A stretch of DNA of 64,000 nt from Mastacembelus armatus. Taxonomy: Eukaryota > Chordata > Actinopteri > Synbranchiformes > Mastacembelidae. A program made the translations under genes and the position numbers. Position 1 is the first letter of the stretch; the number at the start of each line of letters is the position of its first letter. A model generated the notes under the pieces. It was given only the letters and a program-made list of their open reading frames with translations, ran no database searches and was not told the DNA's origin. Below are positions 36,201-48,516 of the stretch, piece after piece. The stretch is taken from assembly GCF_900324485.2 (NCBI RefSeq), contig NC_046634.1, positions 10,488,014 through 10,552,013 of the forward strand. The letters run 5' to 3'.

Positions 36201-38494
36201 GAAGCAGTTTCCCCCTGATGAGGTTTGTCAGCAGCACATCCACTGAGGTGGACTCTGTAGCGTCAGTCAGGATCCGAGTGTTGTGGAAGTCCAGAGGAAG
36301 GCGACACTCATCCAGACCGTCAAAGATGAAGACAACCTGGAAGTCTTCAAACCTGCAGATTCCTTTGGTCTCAGTGAAGAAGTGATGAACCAGTTCCACC
36401 AAGCTGAACTTTTTCTGTTTCAGCACATTCAGCTCTCTGAAAGTGAAGGGAAATGTGAACTGGATGTCCTGGTTGGCTTTGTCTTCAGCCCAGTCCAGAG
36501 TGAACTTCTGTGTTAAGAAGGTTTTCCCAATGCCAGCCACTCCCTTTGTCATCACTGTTCTGATTGGTCCGTGTCTTCCAGGTGAGGCTTTAAAGATGTC
36601 TTCATGTCTGATGGTGATTTCTGGTCTGTCTGGTTTCCTGGATGCTGGATCAATCTGTCTGACCTCATGTTCCTCATTGACCTCTGCAGCCCCTCCCTCT
36701 GTGATGTAGAGCTCTGTGTAGATCTGGTTCAGAAGGACTGGGCTTCCTGCTTTAGCGACCCCCTCAAATACACGCTGGAACCTCTTCTGCAGGTTGGATT
36801 TGAGTTGACGTCGACACGTGGCAGGAGATTCTGAAAGAACAGGCAAAGAAACATTTCCTTAAAGAATGAAGATACAGATTTATTCCCCACAGAGAAACAT
36901 CTCCATCACTTTGGAAATGTCACATATGGCCTTTATCCATCATGTTCAACCTTTCTAGAAATCCTCTTACTGCTCTGCAGACAGTCGGCCAGCTCCTCCT
37001 GCTTCATTCCCCTCAGGAAGTTCAGTGTGATCTTCAGAAATGCTTCTCTGCTGCTCCTCCTCTGCTCTTCATCCTGACCCTCCAACACCTCCTCATCCTC
37101 CCTCTGACTCTCTGGGGAACCTGAAATCAGAACCTTCTGCATCTTCTTCAGCTCGTTCTTCACAAAAGTGACAATGTGGTTCTCCAGCAGCTGGAACAGA
37201 GAACTGTATGAATACCAACTAAAACCATGGCCCCCAAACATCAGGTCCATGTTGGACCCTGCATCTGAAGTGCAGCGTGGAGACGACTGTGAACAGAACA
37301 GTTGTCAAAGCAGCAGTTGTACATGTACAGACCATAAATACGGAGTCCGGCTGTGTCGGACGCTGCTGAGTAGACTGAGCATCGGGAACCTCTGAGCTCT
37401 CCTGGTCCACCCTGTGGAAGAATCATGAAGAATGAGCTCACATGATGTCTGTCTGTCCACACAGAGACCAACACAAGGTAAAGGTCCAGGAAGTGAGATT
37501 TGGATGTGAACAGTGAATCAGGTGAGTCCCTGTAGTGGTAAAGCTTTACTAGTCCTGCTGATCCCACTGAGAACCAGCAGCTCAGTCTGCAGCTGTTTGT
37601 AGCTTTCAGCTCAGTTTGGTTCAGTCCCAACAGCTCCAACATAGATCTCTCCCTCCCTCACTGAACACTGCTGCAGAGTCCTGGAGCAAGGCACCTACAG
37701 CCAGTGTCTGCTTGTGTCAGACTGGTTGTACTGGGCAGCTCCCAGTATGAAAGATCAGAACAAACGGAGCTGGAACTTCTCTCTCAGCTGCTTTTTCATT
37801 CTGCACATGATTTCTGTCCTGATGACATTTACGACAGAAACACTTTGGATCTCAGACGTGGTCGGACAACATGTCACACAAACTCCATCTTTTCTAGAAA
37901 AACTCGACTCTGACTGAAAGTTACAGCTTACATCTGATCAGCTGCTGGACTTCCTGCTTTGAAGTCAATGACATAGTTTTTCGACTGGTCGCTCTTGAAG
38001 GACACACAGCTGGGTTCAGGAGAGTCTGGTCTCTGCTGCTGGATCCTGAAACAAAGACAGAGCTGATAAATGTGCATGTTGAATAAAAACGGATGAAAAT
38101 ATGTTCAATCTTTTCATTATCACACAAACTGACATTTTGTCTGTCTGAAACAACCTTTGGTCCATTTTAAATTGTTTCCTTCCATCAGCAGATTGTCTGA
38201 ATTGCAGAGGAGGCTCCATAGATCCATCACTCATCATGGACACAGAATCGGGTCCAGATCCAGGAGATCCCAGTCTGTGCTGCTGCTCTGGGCTTGAACA
38301 CAACACACACAGAGCAGTGAGTGTGAATAATGATGGAGCAGTGATGTTTGGTGCTGAGCTCTGACATGGAGAAGAGTCCTGGACTCTCCCAGATCCTCAT
38401 CTCACCTCTGAGCTTCGGTCAGGCTCTCATGGTCCCCACACAGACTGGGTTTAGAGGGACGGACTCCCTCCCGTCTGTCCTCACACTGATCCAT
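33241..38494 (-). CDS. NLRC3-like FISNA-NACHT-LRR-B30.2 receptor, copy C (complete)
   Basis: This is a third complete NLR. Exons on the minus strand are 38494-38406, 38292-38155, 38045-37932, 37411-37333, 37190-36971, 36830-35036, 34918-34745, 34367-34194, 33921-33875 and 33770-33241. They total 3360 bp, or 1119 residues, with phases identical to copy B. Domains: N-terminal repeat peptides, a helical exon, FISNA, NACHT with intact Walker A and B ([19 protein letters not shown]), two LRR exons, linker and PRY-SPRY. Its NACHT exon differs from copy B at only a few percent of residues. Its SPRY exon is much more different (for example [15 protein letters not shown] against [16 protein letters not shown]), as expected if the ligand-facing domain diversifies. 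Upstream homology to A and B breaks off at about 38578. Confidence 0.92.
34071..34171 (+). repeat. Intronic LINE reverse-transcriptase fragment in NLR copy C
   Basis: The plus strand, antisense to the gene, reads [18 protein letters not shown], then [16 protein letters not shown]. This is the least decayed of the four copies. It is bordered by the duplicated splice-donor segment (about 34047-34070 and 34176-34208). Confidence 0.78.
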
Positions 38495-39927
38495 GCTGCT
38501 GAATCCACATCAGCTCACACAGACTTTGTCCCTTCACCTGGAGAGGAGACACAAATCATTCAGATGCTGCTTCTGGATCAAACAAGTCCAGGCTGAACAA
38601 ACGTGGAACATAACCTTAGACAAAGTGCCTGTTGCTGCCATCACTGCTGTATGTCAATATGAAGAGATGCTGTTCTCCAGAGACTCCTCCACAGCCTCAT
38701 TACACAGCAGGACATTAGAAACAGGAAGTGGCTTCGATTAATTTAGGGCTGTACGTTTTATTTTGAAAGGCTCCACAGGAAACACCAGTATACTGATGTA
38801 TCTGACTTTACTCTGGTGGAGACGAAGGTTTTCTACCCGTAAACTGGGGCGCTGTCACAGATTCTGGGCCCATGAAAAAATCTAATTCAGACCCACCTAC
38901 ATAAGGTTGTAGATCTGTTTCCTGGACTCCTGAGAGTCCTGGGCCCTTGGAAATGTCCAGACTCCCCACCCCTCCCCCTTTGTGGCATCTGTGGCCATAA
39001 ATAAACGGACACTGACGGATATAAACATCAGTTGTTCATCAGATTGTTTGATTCACTAAATCAATAATCAATAATCCAACAACATGGAGACAAAGACTGT
39101 CCAACAAAAGACAAAGTGATGTTAGTAAAGACAAAGTGAAGGTAAACTCACAGTTTGTTCAGTCCAACACTCCTCACTCGACGCCTGCAGGGAGCAGTCT
39201 GACACAGGTGAGCTGGTTTATGGAATTAGAGCTCTACCTGGAATGGAAACAGACAGGTACACAGAGATCTTATCGTTCTGGGTTTTTTACTGCATTAACG
39301 TCAGTCACCACTGATGGATTATAAGATAATGGGCCCTGGACAGAGACATGTAAAAGGCCCCGACTCCTCTTTTTGTGTCTTTTTGTTTTTTTTTTTCTTT
39401 AGTCCTTTGATTGTCTTTCCAAGTGAAAGGTTAACAGTCCTTTCATGGTTCTCTGGACTAGGGGCCTCCCTGACCCACTGGGCCCCTGCCCAGTAGGCCC
39501 GTTCAGTAATCCATCCATGTCGACCACAGTATGTGTTCTTGAACATGCAGGTGTGTCACACAGGAACTCAGGAACTTCAGGTGGTTCTTACTTTGGCTAA
39601 AGAAACATGTAACATGGAAACACAATAACAGTCTGACAGTCTCTGTCACATTTGTGCTTCATTTAGTTTCATTTCCATCAGATTCAGTTCAGTGACGCCG
39701 ACTCACCTTTACCTGTTCACTGTAAACTATGCAGACTGGCTCTCAGTGAGCAAAGGTCACATGCTGAAGTCTGATGAAACCAGTCAGTCAAAAACAGTCA
39801 GTCAGCTGAGTTTAATTAGCAAAGACTACATTTAAAATGAGAAGAGACTTAAAACTATTTAATTAAAATGAATGAAATACAGTCTGCAAAACCAACAGGC
39901 TTCATATCCAACAGGATTCAGTGATGA

Positions 39928-40150
39928 TCAGGATCAATCATCAGTATTGATGAGTGATGGAGACGGCTGAGGATCAGTCATAGTTTGAATAATATTCCAA
40001 GTCCATGTCAGTGTGTGTCAGTATTAATGTGTATTAATATGGAGAGAGCTGCAGTTCCTCACTGTGACCACTGGAGGGCGCTGATCACTCACATCTGTTG
40101 TTCTGTTTCTGCTCCATCTTTTATTCCACATCTACTCTCATGTTCCTGCA
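39928..40150 (+). repeat. Interspersed repeat, first copy of a direct pair
   Basis: Nearly identical to 40903-41128, 975 bp away. It starts near GGATCAATCATCAGTATTGA and includes GCAGTTCCTCACTGTGACCA. Parts recur inverted at 53225-53350, so this is a dispersed family and not a simple local duplication. Confidence 0.85.
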
Positions 40151-40902
40151 GATGAGACAGTTCTGACCATGGATGTACGATGAGACATGGACACGTTAAG
40201 CCAGTTTGTCCCAGTGTCCACTTCCTGCCTGTCAGCAGGTAAGACCTGACTAAACCTACACCTGACTAACAGGTCCAGTCAGTTTCTCCTCAGCCGTGGA
40301 GGAGGTCTCTGCAGCCCAAAGTGTCTCTGTCTAGAAGTGTAGTTGGTCTCACAGAAGCTCCAGTGAATGTTTTGACTCATTTTACTCTTCAGTTTGTATC
40401 TTAAGCAGAAACATGACAAATGAATGTGGGGCACAGGCGCCATTTTACTCACCTGGACTTCACAGGCTGATGCTTCCGTTTGAAGCCTCTTGTGATTTAA
40501 AGAACCTCCAACTAGAACCTCCAACTAGAAAACCTTGATAACAAACCAGTTTCTCCAGATCAAATAAAACTAGTCCTGTCAAAAACCAGGTCCCTTTAAT
40601 GAAGAAGAGATCCACTTTCTTAGCTTTTCCCCTGAGCTGCTTCTCTTTTCTGTCTGAGCTTCTCTCACTTTCGCTTTCACATCCTGTTTGAGCTGAGTTT
40701 CATTCTGGGTCAGGGAGACGTGCTGCAGATTTAAAGAAACACAAACCATCAAAACTCTGCTGCTGTTTGACTGGTTAAAGTGGGATTTCATCCATCAGCA
40801 GTCAGACCCTGGATTCAGACAGAAAACATGAAACCAGCCGACTGTGAAACTGAAATTAGAACTGGACAAACACTGTTGAATGTCCTGATTCATTTGTTTT
40901 TA

Positions 40903-41128
40903 TCAGGATCAATCATCAGTATTGATGAGTGATGGAGACGGCTGAGGATCAGTCATAGTTTGAATAATATTCCAAGTCCATGTCAGTGTGTGTCAGTATT
41001 AATGTGTATTAATATGGAGAGAGCTGCAGTTCCTCACTGTGACCACTGGAGGGCGCTGATCACTCACATCTGTTGTTCTGTTTCTGCTCCATCTGACTTT
41101 ATTCCACATTTACTCTCATGTTCCTCAT
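40903..41128 (+). repeat. Interspersed repeat, second copy of a direct pair
   Basis: Matches 39928-40150 apart from a small indel near 41093 and scattered changes. Immediately downstream, 41126-41190 carries the GTGGTCACAGTGAGGAACTG end in inverted orientation, giving the region a foldback character. Confidence 0.85.
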
Positions 41129-43625
41129 CACATTATTGACAGTGAACTGATCAGTGTTTACTGCCTTCAGGTGGTCACAGTGAGGAACTGCAGCTCTGAT
41201 CAGTTTATTGATCTGAACCATTGATTAGTTCTGCAGATCAGTCTGCACTGACATATTCTCCCCAGGTACATCAACCTGGGCCCTCAGCAGACACACCTGG
41301 TGTTCACCAGCTGGATTCAGAGAGAAAAAGTCTTTGTGTGTCTGCAGGTTTGTGTTTGTGTCAGTGGAAGTCCTGGTCTCTGACACACAGTGTAACACTG
41401 ACATGCCGCTCAATGACTTCCTGTCCTCTGCTGCTGTTCAGATGAAAACTAGCTCTTTTGTTCCTGACTGTTACAATACTGGGAGCTCTGGTTCCCACTT
41501 AGCTTCCCAGTGAACAATGACAGACACACACTGAGGCCCAGCAGTAAAACTGAGGCCAAACCTTGACTTTTACATCTTTCAGTGAAATGACAGTAAATAA
41601 TGACACTTGTGGCGTCTTCATCCGTCTTATTTCTGTCAGACTGAGTCACTGTGGTAGAAAACTACAGTTCTCACTAAATTGAATCTCCTGTAAATGATGG
41701 ATACGTTGGTGATTTCACGTTTGTGGTTTTCAGCCTCAGCAGAGACTTCCCATCAGCCACAGCACATTTCTGTTTCTCATTTACAGTTTATATTTGCCTC
41801 AAGTCTTACTGCATCAGCTAACACTTCACTGTATTTAAACGTTACTGAAAAGTGTTGTAAAAACATGAAACTGTAGACCTGAACCGGATTTAATTTAAAT
41901 CTTGGTTTTCTCATCAATTAATTGTTTTCAGTCTTATTCTAACTTCATCCATCCAGAGCTTCATACACTTGGTGCTTGGAAAGAGTGAACCAAACAAAAA
42001 GCAGCAGGAAGACGACATTTGTTTTGTTGTTCTGCAGGAATACACGAGGAACCGGGGGCCCAAACATCTGGGTCTGTGGTCCAGGGTCGTCTCGGCTTCA
42101 CCACATCAGCTCCACCTGCAGGAGCTTCAACCATCACCTGCTCTGACTCCACCTGTGGGGCCACATGGGTCACGTTTTGTTTCCATGCGTTTGTTCACCG
42201 ACAGAACCGCCGCCCTGCGCCTGTTTACTGCAGATAAACTGGTCAAACGTGAGGAAATAAAGCTGTTTCTTTTATAAATTAACCTCAGATGGACTCGCCC
42301 ACGTCCCATGATCCTTTGTGTCGGTCGTTGAAAGGAAACATGGTGAAATAACTAAAAATGTGGCGTGATCATGGGAAATGTTGTTTTAATGTTGATGGTT
42401 TGTGTCCACTGACACTTTTCTCACGTTTTCCCTAAAATTTCAACTTGTCACATCAAAATTAGAAGCCACATCATCAATGTGGTGAAATAATGCAGGTGTT
42501 TTTCTGTCGGTGCCTTTGCTCTTTTGATTGGAAACGCTGCGAAGATAAAAAGCTTCGCTGAGGATTTATGACTTGCTTTTGTTTTCTCTGGCTGTTTTTC
42601 TTAGATGGCGAGGCTCTCCTGCAGATAACGCTTAATTTCAAGCCCTAATTCTTTCCTTCCTTCTTTTCTGCTGCAGGCTGAGCTGTGAAACACACCAACA
42701 AAGTCTGTGGGTATGGTTTGTGCCGCCTCCATCTTTGCTTTCAGTGCAGATTGTCTCCACTGTTTTAGAAACCAGAGCAGTTTCACAAGATTGAAACAAA
42801 CACTGGACGTAAATGTGCAAATGTGTCCAAAAACCAGTAAATGTGTACCTGAGATCTGTGAATGTCACTGACAATAATTAGTCATTCACATATTCACATA
42901 TTTTTTAACATATTTTTTCGTGTCTCAGTAACAGGCCCTGTTTGTGAGCCAATGTGACGGAGGACACCTGGGACTCGTCAAGCTGCCCGGTCTCATCAGT
43001 CTCCTTCGTGTCTGCGCCAGCTAAGCGTCTGTGAAACACATCATGGATTCCCAGCAGCGCAGAGGACAGACAGGAGACGTTCCCACCGTCAGACAATCGG
43101 CAGCTGACGTTCCTGCTCTGCATCCGGGACTGAAGCTGTCCCGAGGGTCCAGCTGTACTGGCAGAACGGCCCGAACGTGGCAGCTTTTACTGGTTTGGCA
43201 TTGGGATGAGAGTCACTGTGAAACAATGCTAGGATCAGGGTCCACTTCCTCCGGGACCACATGACGCACCTCTGTCAACTCTCTCCCCAAACCAGCTTTC
43301 TCCAAATCTCAGCCTATTGTCCTAAAAAGGAAGAGGGTAATTAAAGAGAAGGCGGTGGGCTGGGAGACCCTGCAGCTCCGGCTCTTTCATGTCTGTCCCG
43401 GACTTTCTGAGTGTTTGTGGATCAGCATGAGGACCCAGGTCTGTGCGGTCCATCAGGCCCGATAACTCTGGATTTATGTCTCCCTGACAACAGAAATGTG
43501 GTTTGAAGGAAACATAAAGCCTCAAAATCAAAACGATGACCACATGTTGTCATTATCACACGTTGTTGGCTGATGAGTTTTCCATCAGCCTCCATCACAC
43601 AATCACGTTTGGCTGCGAATTCCTG

Positions 43626-43945
43626 CGTTGTTTCATGATGTGGTTGCCATGGTTTCTCAGTGTTGATGTTTCATGATATGGTTGCCATGGTGTCTCAGTG
43701 TTGATGGCTTATAATGTGGTTGCCATGGTTTCTCAGTGTTGATGTTTCATGTGGTTGCCATGGTTTCTCAGTGTTGATGTTTCATGATGTGGTTGCCATG
43801 GTTTCTCAGTGTTGATGGCTTATAATGTGGTTGCCATGGTTTCTCAGTGTTGATGTTTCATGATGTGGTTGCCATGGTTTCTCAGTGTTGATGTTTCATG
43901 ATGTGGTTGCCATGGTTTCTCAGTGTTGAGGTCAGATGATGTGGT
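43626..43945. repeat. Minisatellite, about 38 bp unit, eight copies
   Basis: The core TGGTTGCCATGG followed by TTTCTCAGTGTTGATG recurs eight times, with a partial ninth. Units vary between a TTTCATGATG form and a GGCTTATAATG form, and one unit is shortened. The variant order looks partly repeated, suggesting multi-unit duplication. Confidence 0.92.
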
Positions 43946-45741
43946 TGCAGCAGTGGACCGATGTGGGTGCATCTGCTGACAGTCGGATGATAATGAACGT
44001 ATTGTTGAAGCAGAACAACGGCAGCTCTCAGCGGCCGGAGGTAGAGAAAAGCTGCAGCCGACCAATCAGACGCTCAGAGAGGAAACTGGCACATGGGCCC
44101 TGGTAATGATGAAGATGATGATGCAGGAGTTTTAAACCTTGTTACCAGCTCAGAGGTTTGTGTTGGTCAGTCAATGAGGAGGTGACTGCAGGTGTCAGGT
44201 GATTTTTCACCATTGTTTTTGTGGAGGGGGTGTTAGTGAAAAGGTGCGTGGTGAAAGGACAGTGGAAAAGAGGATCTCTTAAAAATAAAAGCAACAGGAA
44301 GGTATAGTGGTTTGGCTGCTGATTCTCAGTCACAGCTCGAGGTGATGTTCTCAGAAACACTGAGAAGTTGGTCACTGCAATTTGTCAGAACCCAGAGACA
44401 TGAAACACATGATTTGATCCAGTGTGACTTTAAATACCTGAGCGTCTCATTAGCCCTGATGTCCCTCCACAATAAAGCTTCATACTGAGAAACCAGAAGA
44501 AACAGAGGCTGCAGAACTTCATTCAGAATCCTGCTGTTTTTAAGTTTCCTTCAGGGTCTCAGTGATCCAGGTACATGAACAGGTACAGGATGAACAGACA
44601 CAGGATAAAAACAAACCCACCTGTTTTTCTGTAGCGTCTTTATTTACATGCTGCTCATCTTTACAATAACATTTGTTTTGATCTGATTGGAGATGAAGTG
44701 ATTTTCTCTGAAGTGTATTCTGTTGCCTTCACTTCAGAAAAAGATAAACTTTGTTTTTCTGAGAAAAAAGTTCAGTTTTTAAATGTTTGAGTCTGTCTGT
44801 GTCAAAACAGAAAAAGTGAGACTCACAATCCAGGTGGAAAATCCATGGACGTGTAATTTCCACTTTAATATCAGCAGGTTTTTTTAAAACATTACAGACA
44901 CATCTGGCTGGTTCATCACTACCTACAGCTTTGCCGATTTATTTTTCTGTAAATTTCACTTTTAATCACTTTTTAACCTTTGGATGGAAATAATGTGTAA
45001 AACAACATTTGATAGTAACATGTGGGAGCTGAAAACAAGAATAATGTAATTTAAACTGTTTCATTCAGTGAGAATATGTTTCAGCCACTTATTAAAAACT
45101 GAACGATGCAAACAGGGAATAGCAGCTTTTTCTCTTTGGCTCCATGAAAAACAACAAAACTGAATGATTGAAACTGAGGATTTAAGAATATGTATCGTCT
45201 GAAATAAGATGCTAATCTTGTTAAATAAATCCAACCATCTAGAAATCACTCTTGAGCTTTGCAGCCAAACTCTGTTCAAACCCACAAAATCTGCAGATAC
45301 TAAAGACCCTGAACCTTCTCCAGACCTCAGGCTTAATTCTGGCTAAATACAAAACAGTTCAGGTTTTTTCATGTCATAATGAAACGCTCAATAATAAAAC
45401 CGATTCTTTTGTGAAGGTAGTTCTGTTAAAGACAGATCTGTAAACTAGAGGTTTCTCTTGTTCCGTAGGACTGAATGTTGATAAATGATCTCGGTGTTTA
45501 ATTAGAAACTGCGCTGAGAAAAAGTTGCACAAAATGTAAAACTACATTTGTGAGAGTTGAAGCAAAGTTTGGCTGCGCAGCTTCAGCTGGTCTGAGTAAA
45601 ATCGTGTATTTTCTTTAAGGAGTTCTGAATGAGAGTCTGAACCTGAAACCTGGACCTGTTCAACAGACCGTGTGGACTCCAGAGTTTGGTGGACAGCACA
45701 TCTGCTCCACAGACTTGTGGAGTCCCCGATGGGAAGTGGTC

Positions 45742-46410
45742 TCACACGTACTCGGATCTGGTCCTGATGAAAGGGAGTCCCGGCTGCACCCACACCTGAG
45801 GCACGGGGACAGGTGTGTGACAGTTCTGTTTCTGCACGCACAGACAGGAAGCCAACAGCAGCGTTCCCGCCACCAGGTAAACGAAACCGGACGTCCAGCC
45901 GCAGAACAGCGCGTCCCCGAACTCCCAGCGCGGGACCATTTCTGGCAACGTGTCGTCGAAGAACCGAACGACCGTGATGTGGGCCATGTACGAGACCGGG
46001 GTGAGCCCCAGGGCCCCGGCCACCAGGCACAGGATCCCCCCGACCATCTTCAGGGCCCTCTTGGACCTAAGTGCATCCTGCTGGCCTTGGCAACTGTTGA
46101 CCAGGTGCAGGCCCGGGATGGTCACCAGGAGTCCGAGCAGTCCGATCGCCACCGCCATGCATATCAGGATGCGGCACAGCTTGATATCCGACGGCAGACC
46201 CAGCAGGGTGTCGTAGGGTCGGCACTCCATCCCCCCTAGGTCCTGCACCACGCAGGTCTCCCACAGTCCCAGCTGGAAGGTCTCCGTGGAGAGGAGCTCG
46301 GTGGACAGGGTGAGCCAGGTGGACATCAGAGTGGTCGCCAGGAAGCCGAGCCAGGCCCCCGCCGAGAAGAAAACCCCCAGCAGCTCCAGGGCGCACATGT
46401 TTGAATCCAT
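45742..46410 (-). CDS. Claudin, CLDN22/24-like (single exon)
   Basis: This is a four-transmembrane tight-junction protein of 222 residues in one exon. The first extracellular loop has the claudin signature W32...GLW (48-50)...C53...C63. The second loop contains VPRWEFGDALFCGW, a phrase typical of the intronless claudin-22/24 type. Membrane segments lie at about residues 8-28, 79-100, 122-145 and 170-190. The tail ends in YV, a PDZ-binding motif for ZO scaffold proteins. The ATG is in good Kozak context (GCCATGG). It probably sets paracellular permeability of an epithelium. It is divergent from dph3, with 1.6 kb between start codons. The exact claudin number cannot be fixed without a tree. Confidence 0.88.
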   Translation of the reverse strand: MDSNMCALELLGVFFSAGAWLGFLATTLMSTWLTLSTELLSTETFQLGLWETCVVQDLGGMECRPYDTLLGLPSDIKLCRILICMAVAIGLLGLLVTIPGLHLVNSCQGQQDALRSKRALKMVGGILCLVAGALGLTPVSYMAHITVVRFFDDTLPEMVPRWEFGDALFCGWTSGFVYLVAGTLLLASCLCVQKQNCHTPVPVPQVWVQPGLPFIRTRSEYV

Positions 46411-47987
46411 GGCGGCGATGCTTCGAGTCTCAGGGTCCCGGGTCTCCGGTGTCTTCAGTCTTTACCTCCGCGCTCCCCGCGCTGTTTGAGAGGGGCGGGG
46501 GCGGCTCCTCGCTGGACCATGAGTCCTTCCAGGGAAATATCCTGTGAGCGCTGCCAGCTCACTAAGGAGGAAACTAAGTCCAGCTGAGAGGGACCGGGTC
46601 CTTGCCAAGACCCCCCATCAGTGAAACAAGCGCAGCCGCAAACAGGATGCGTGATTCCTGCATCTCTTCTCTGTTTGAAGTTTAATGGCATCACTGGCAC
46701 CGCTCCCCGCCGAGACCCCCACTCCCCGCGGGCAGAGCCAACACAAACAGTCCGGTTTAAATGAAGCCTGTTCCGGTCCGAAAACAGGAAACGACTCCGG
46801 GCTGGTGCAGACAACAGGAGTCACAGGGGCCCCACATGTCGCAAAAGATGCTGACGCTCATTGGACACACAAAACCTGCACAGAGAAAATACGCGTCTTC
46901 TGGACCTTCTTCATTCACATGTTCCGTTAGGAAGAATTTTCTGATCCTTGTTCCCCAGGAATCAGCCTGACATAGTTCAGGATCTGCTAAAACAGGGGTC
47001 TCCGAGGTCCTGTGGATTGGGGTTTGGCACAGCAGGAGCCGAAACAAACAGGAAACAGGTAGTTTTGTCTGAACAGGAAAAAACTTCTTGAGTGGAAAGT
47101 GTTGATTCCTAAACCTGCAGAAAAATAGACTGGAATTTGGTTTGGACTCATCCAGTGTCAGAGAAATGAGTCCACACTTCGACACATGTTCCCATTAAAA
47201 TACTTTTTAAGGATTCCCGATTAAATTTCAAGAAAACAAAATGAATTGAGAATTTTTAAAATACTCCCACTAATCATAATTATTGATTTATTATCATCAA
47301 TAATGAATGTGGTCTTCCGGTGACTTCGGCGCATGGATCATTTATCAAACATCACTGTGTGTTTAGCAAATTCACAGTTTGCCTCCTGGTTCTGCTCCGT
47401 TTCTATTCAAGCCTCCAGAGACAGGGACGTAAAAGTTTGATATTTTTCAATGGGGTTCGGTTTGAGATAAACGGCACCGAATAATGAATAATTGACCATG
47501 TCCTGCGCAGCGTTGTGTTTTCTCACTGACGGAATAAAATGTAGTGAATAAAACAATAAGTCATATTATATATATCATATCATATATAAAGACATTAAAT
47601 CTGTCAATAAACGTCCTGTGCAGTGACAAACGTCCTTCTGTGCCAAACTTCATTCAGAAAAACCTGAATTCTGGAGTCATCAGTGTCGTGTGGGCGGATG
47701 GCGCCGCCTAGTGGAAGTGTGGGTGACTCACATCAGCTGGAACAACAACAGTGACACTTAAACATGTCGCTTCTTAAGAAATAAATATATTTGTCACATT
47801 TTCTAATATTTTCTCTTCTTCTGCTGTTTTTGTTTCCGTTTTCAATGTGTAGGATGACATTCAAAAGTTTCGGGATGACATCACAGCTCCGAGACAGCAC
47901 ACACACGTCATCAAGCGGTGACGCACCAACACGCCGGAGATGGTGAAGTGACATTTGATTTAATGTTATTTTTATCTTTTGGATAAA
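46411..47987. promoter_or_regulatory. Shared upstream region of the claudin and dph3
   Basis: The claudin (minus) and dph3 (plus) diverge from this interval. The claudin side, 46411-46820, is GC-rich and probably contains its promoter and 5' UTR. The dph3 side has CRE/AP-1-like words (CACGTCATCA near 47905 and GGTGACGCAC near 47918) within about 90 bp of the start codon. The middle is AT-rich. No other gene is seen. Confidence 0.45.
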
Positions 47988-48516
47988 ATGTCGGTGTTTC
48001 ACGACGAAATCGAGATCGAGGACTTTGAATACGACGAGGACACGGAGACATATTATTTCCCTTGTCCCTGCGGAGACAGGTTCGCCATAACCAAAGTAAG
48101 TTAACTGGAAGCTAACGGCTAACGGCTAACTTCTCACAGCAAAACAAACAGCGTCCAGAATATTTTCATTTAGATTTAATATTGATATTAATTTAATATG
48201 ATTTAATATCGATCCACCTGTTTTTAAAGGAGGACCTGGAGAACGGGGAGGAGGTGGCGACGTGTCCGAGCTGCTCTCTCATAGTTAAAGTCATTTACGA
48301 TAAGGTCCGTGAACGTCTCATTGATCGATCATTGATTTTATTTTGTATTTTTATCGCTGATTTTCTGTTTGGGAACAAAGATACTTGTGGGGTCCGACAC
48401 ATGCTTTTATTGTGAAAAGTAAAAGTTGCTTTGTGTTTCAGGAGCTGTTCCTGTCCGGAGAAATCATCGAAGCTCCTTCGTCTTTAGAGACTAAACTAGA
48501 ACTGGCTCAGTCCTGA
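47988..48516 (+). CDS. dph3: Diphthamide biosynthesis protein 3 (CSL-type zinc finger)
   Basis: This is a small protein of 85 residues in three exons: 47988-48095, 48230-48304 and 48442-48516. It opens [18 protein letters not shown], continues to FPCPCGDRF and has [14 protein letters not shown]. The paired CxC and CxxC cysteines form the CSL zinc/iron site. DPH3 donates electrons to the DPH1-DPH2 radical-SAM enzyme in the first step of diphthamide formation on elongation factor 2. It also supports Elongator-dependent tRNA wobble-uridine modification (Kti11). Length and sequence match the vertebrate family (human 82 residues); the C-terminal dozen residues are the least conserved. All introns are below 150 bp. 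A possible ATTAAA polyadenylation signal lies at 49022-49027. Confidence 0.95.

Larger units (their letters stand above)
38580..45541. other. Gene-poor region between the NLR cluster and the claudin
   Basis: No gene is seen in nearly 7 kb. It contains a direct repeat pair (39928-40150 and 40903-41128), a related inverted segment (41126-41190), a 38 bp minisatellite (43626-43945) and an interspersed segment at 44440-44580 related to 24120-24260. Open frames are short and lack domain signatures. Confidence 0.55.

Noticed and set aside
42127-42309. Possible exon in the 42.0-42.3 kb GC-richer patch
   Set aside because: Several short overlapping frames on both strands, with no recognisable protein and no consistent splice pattern.
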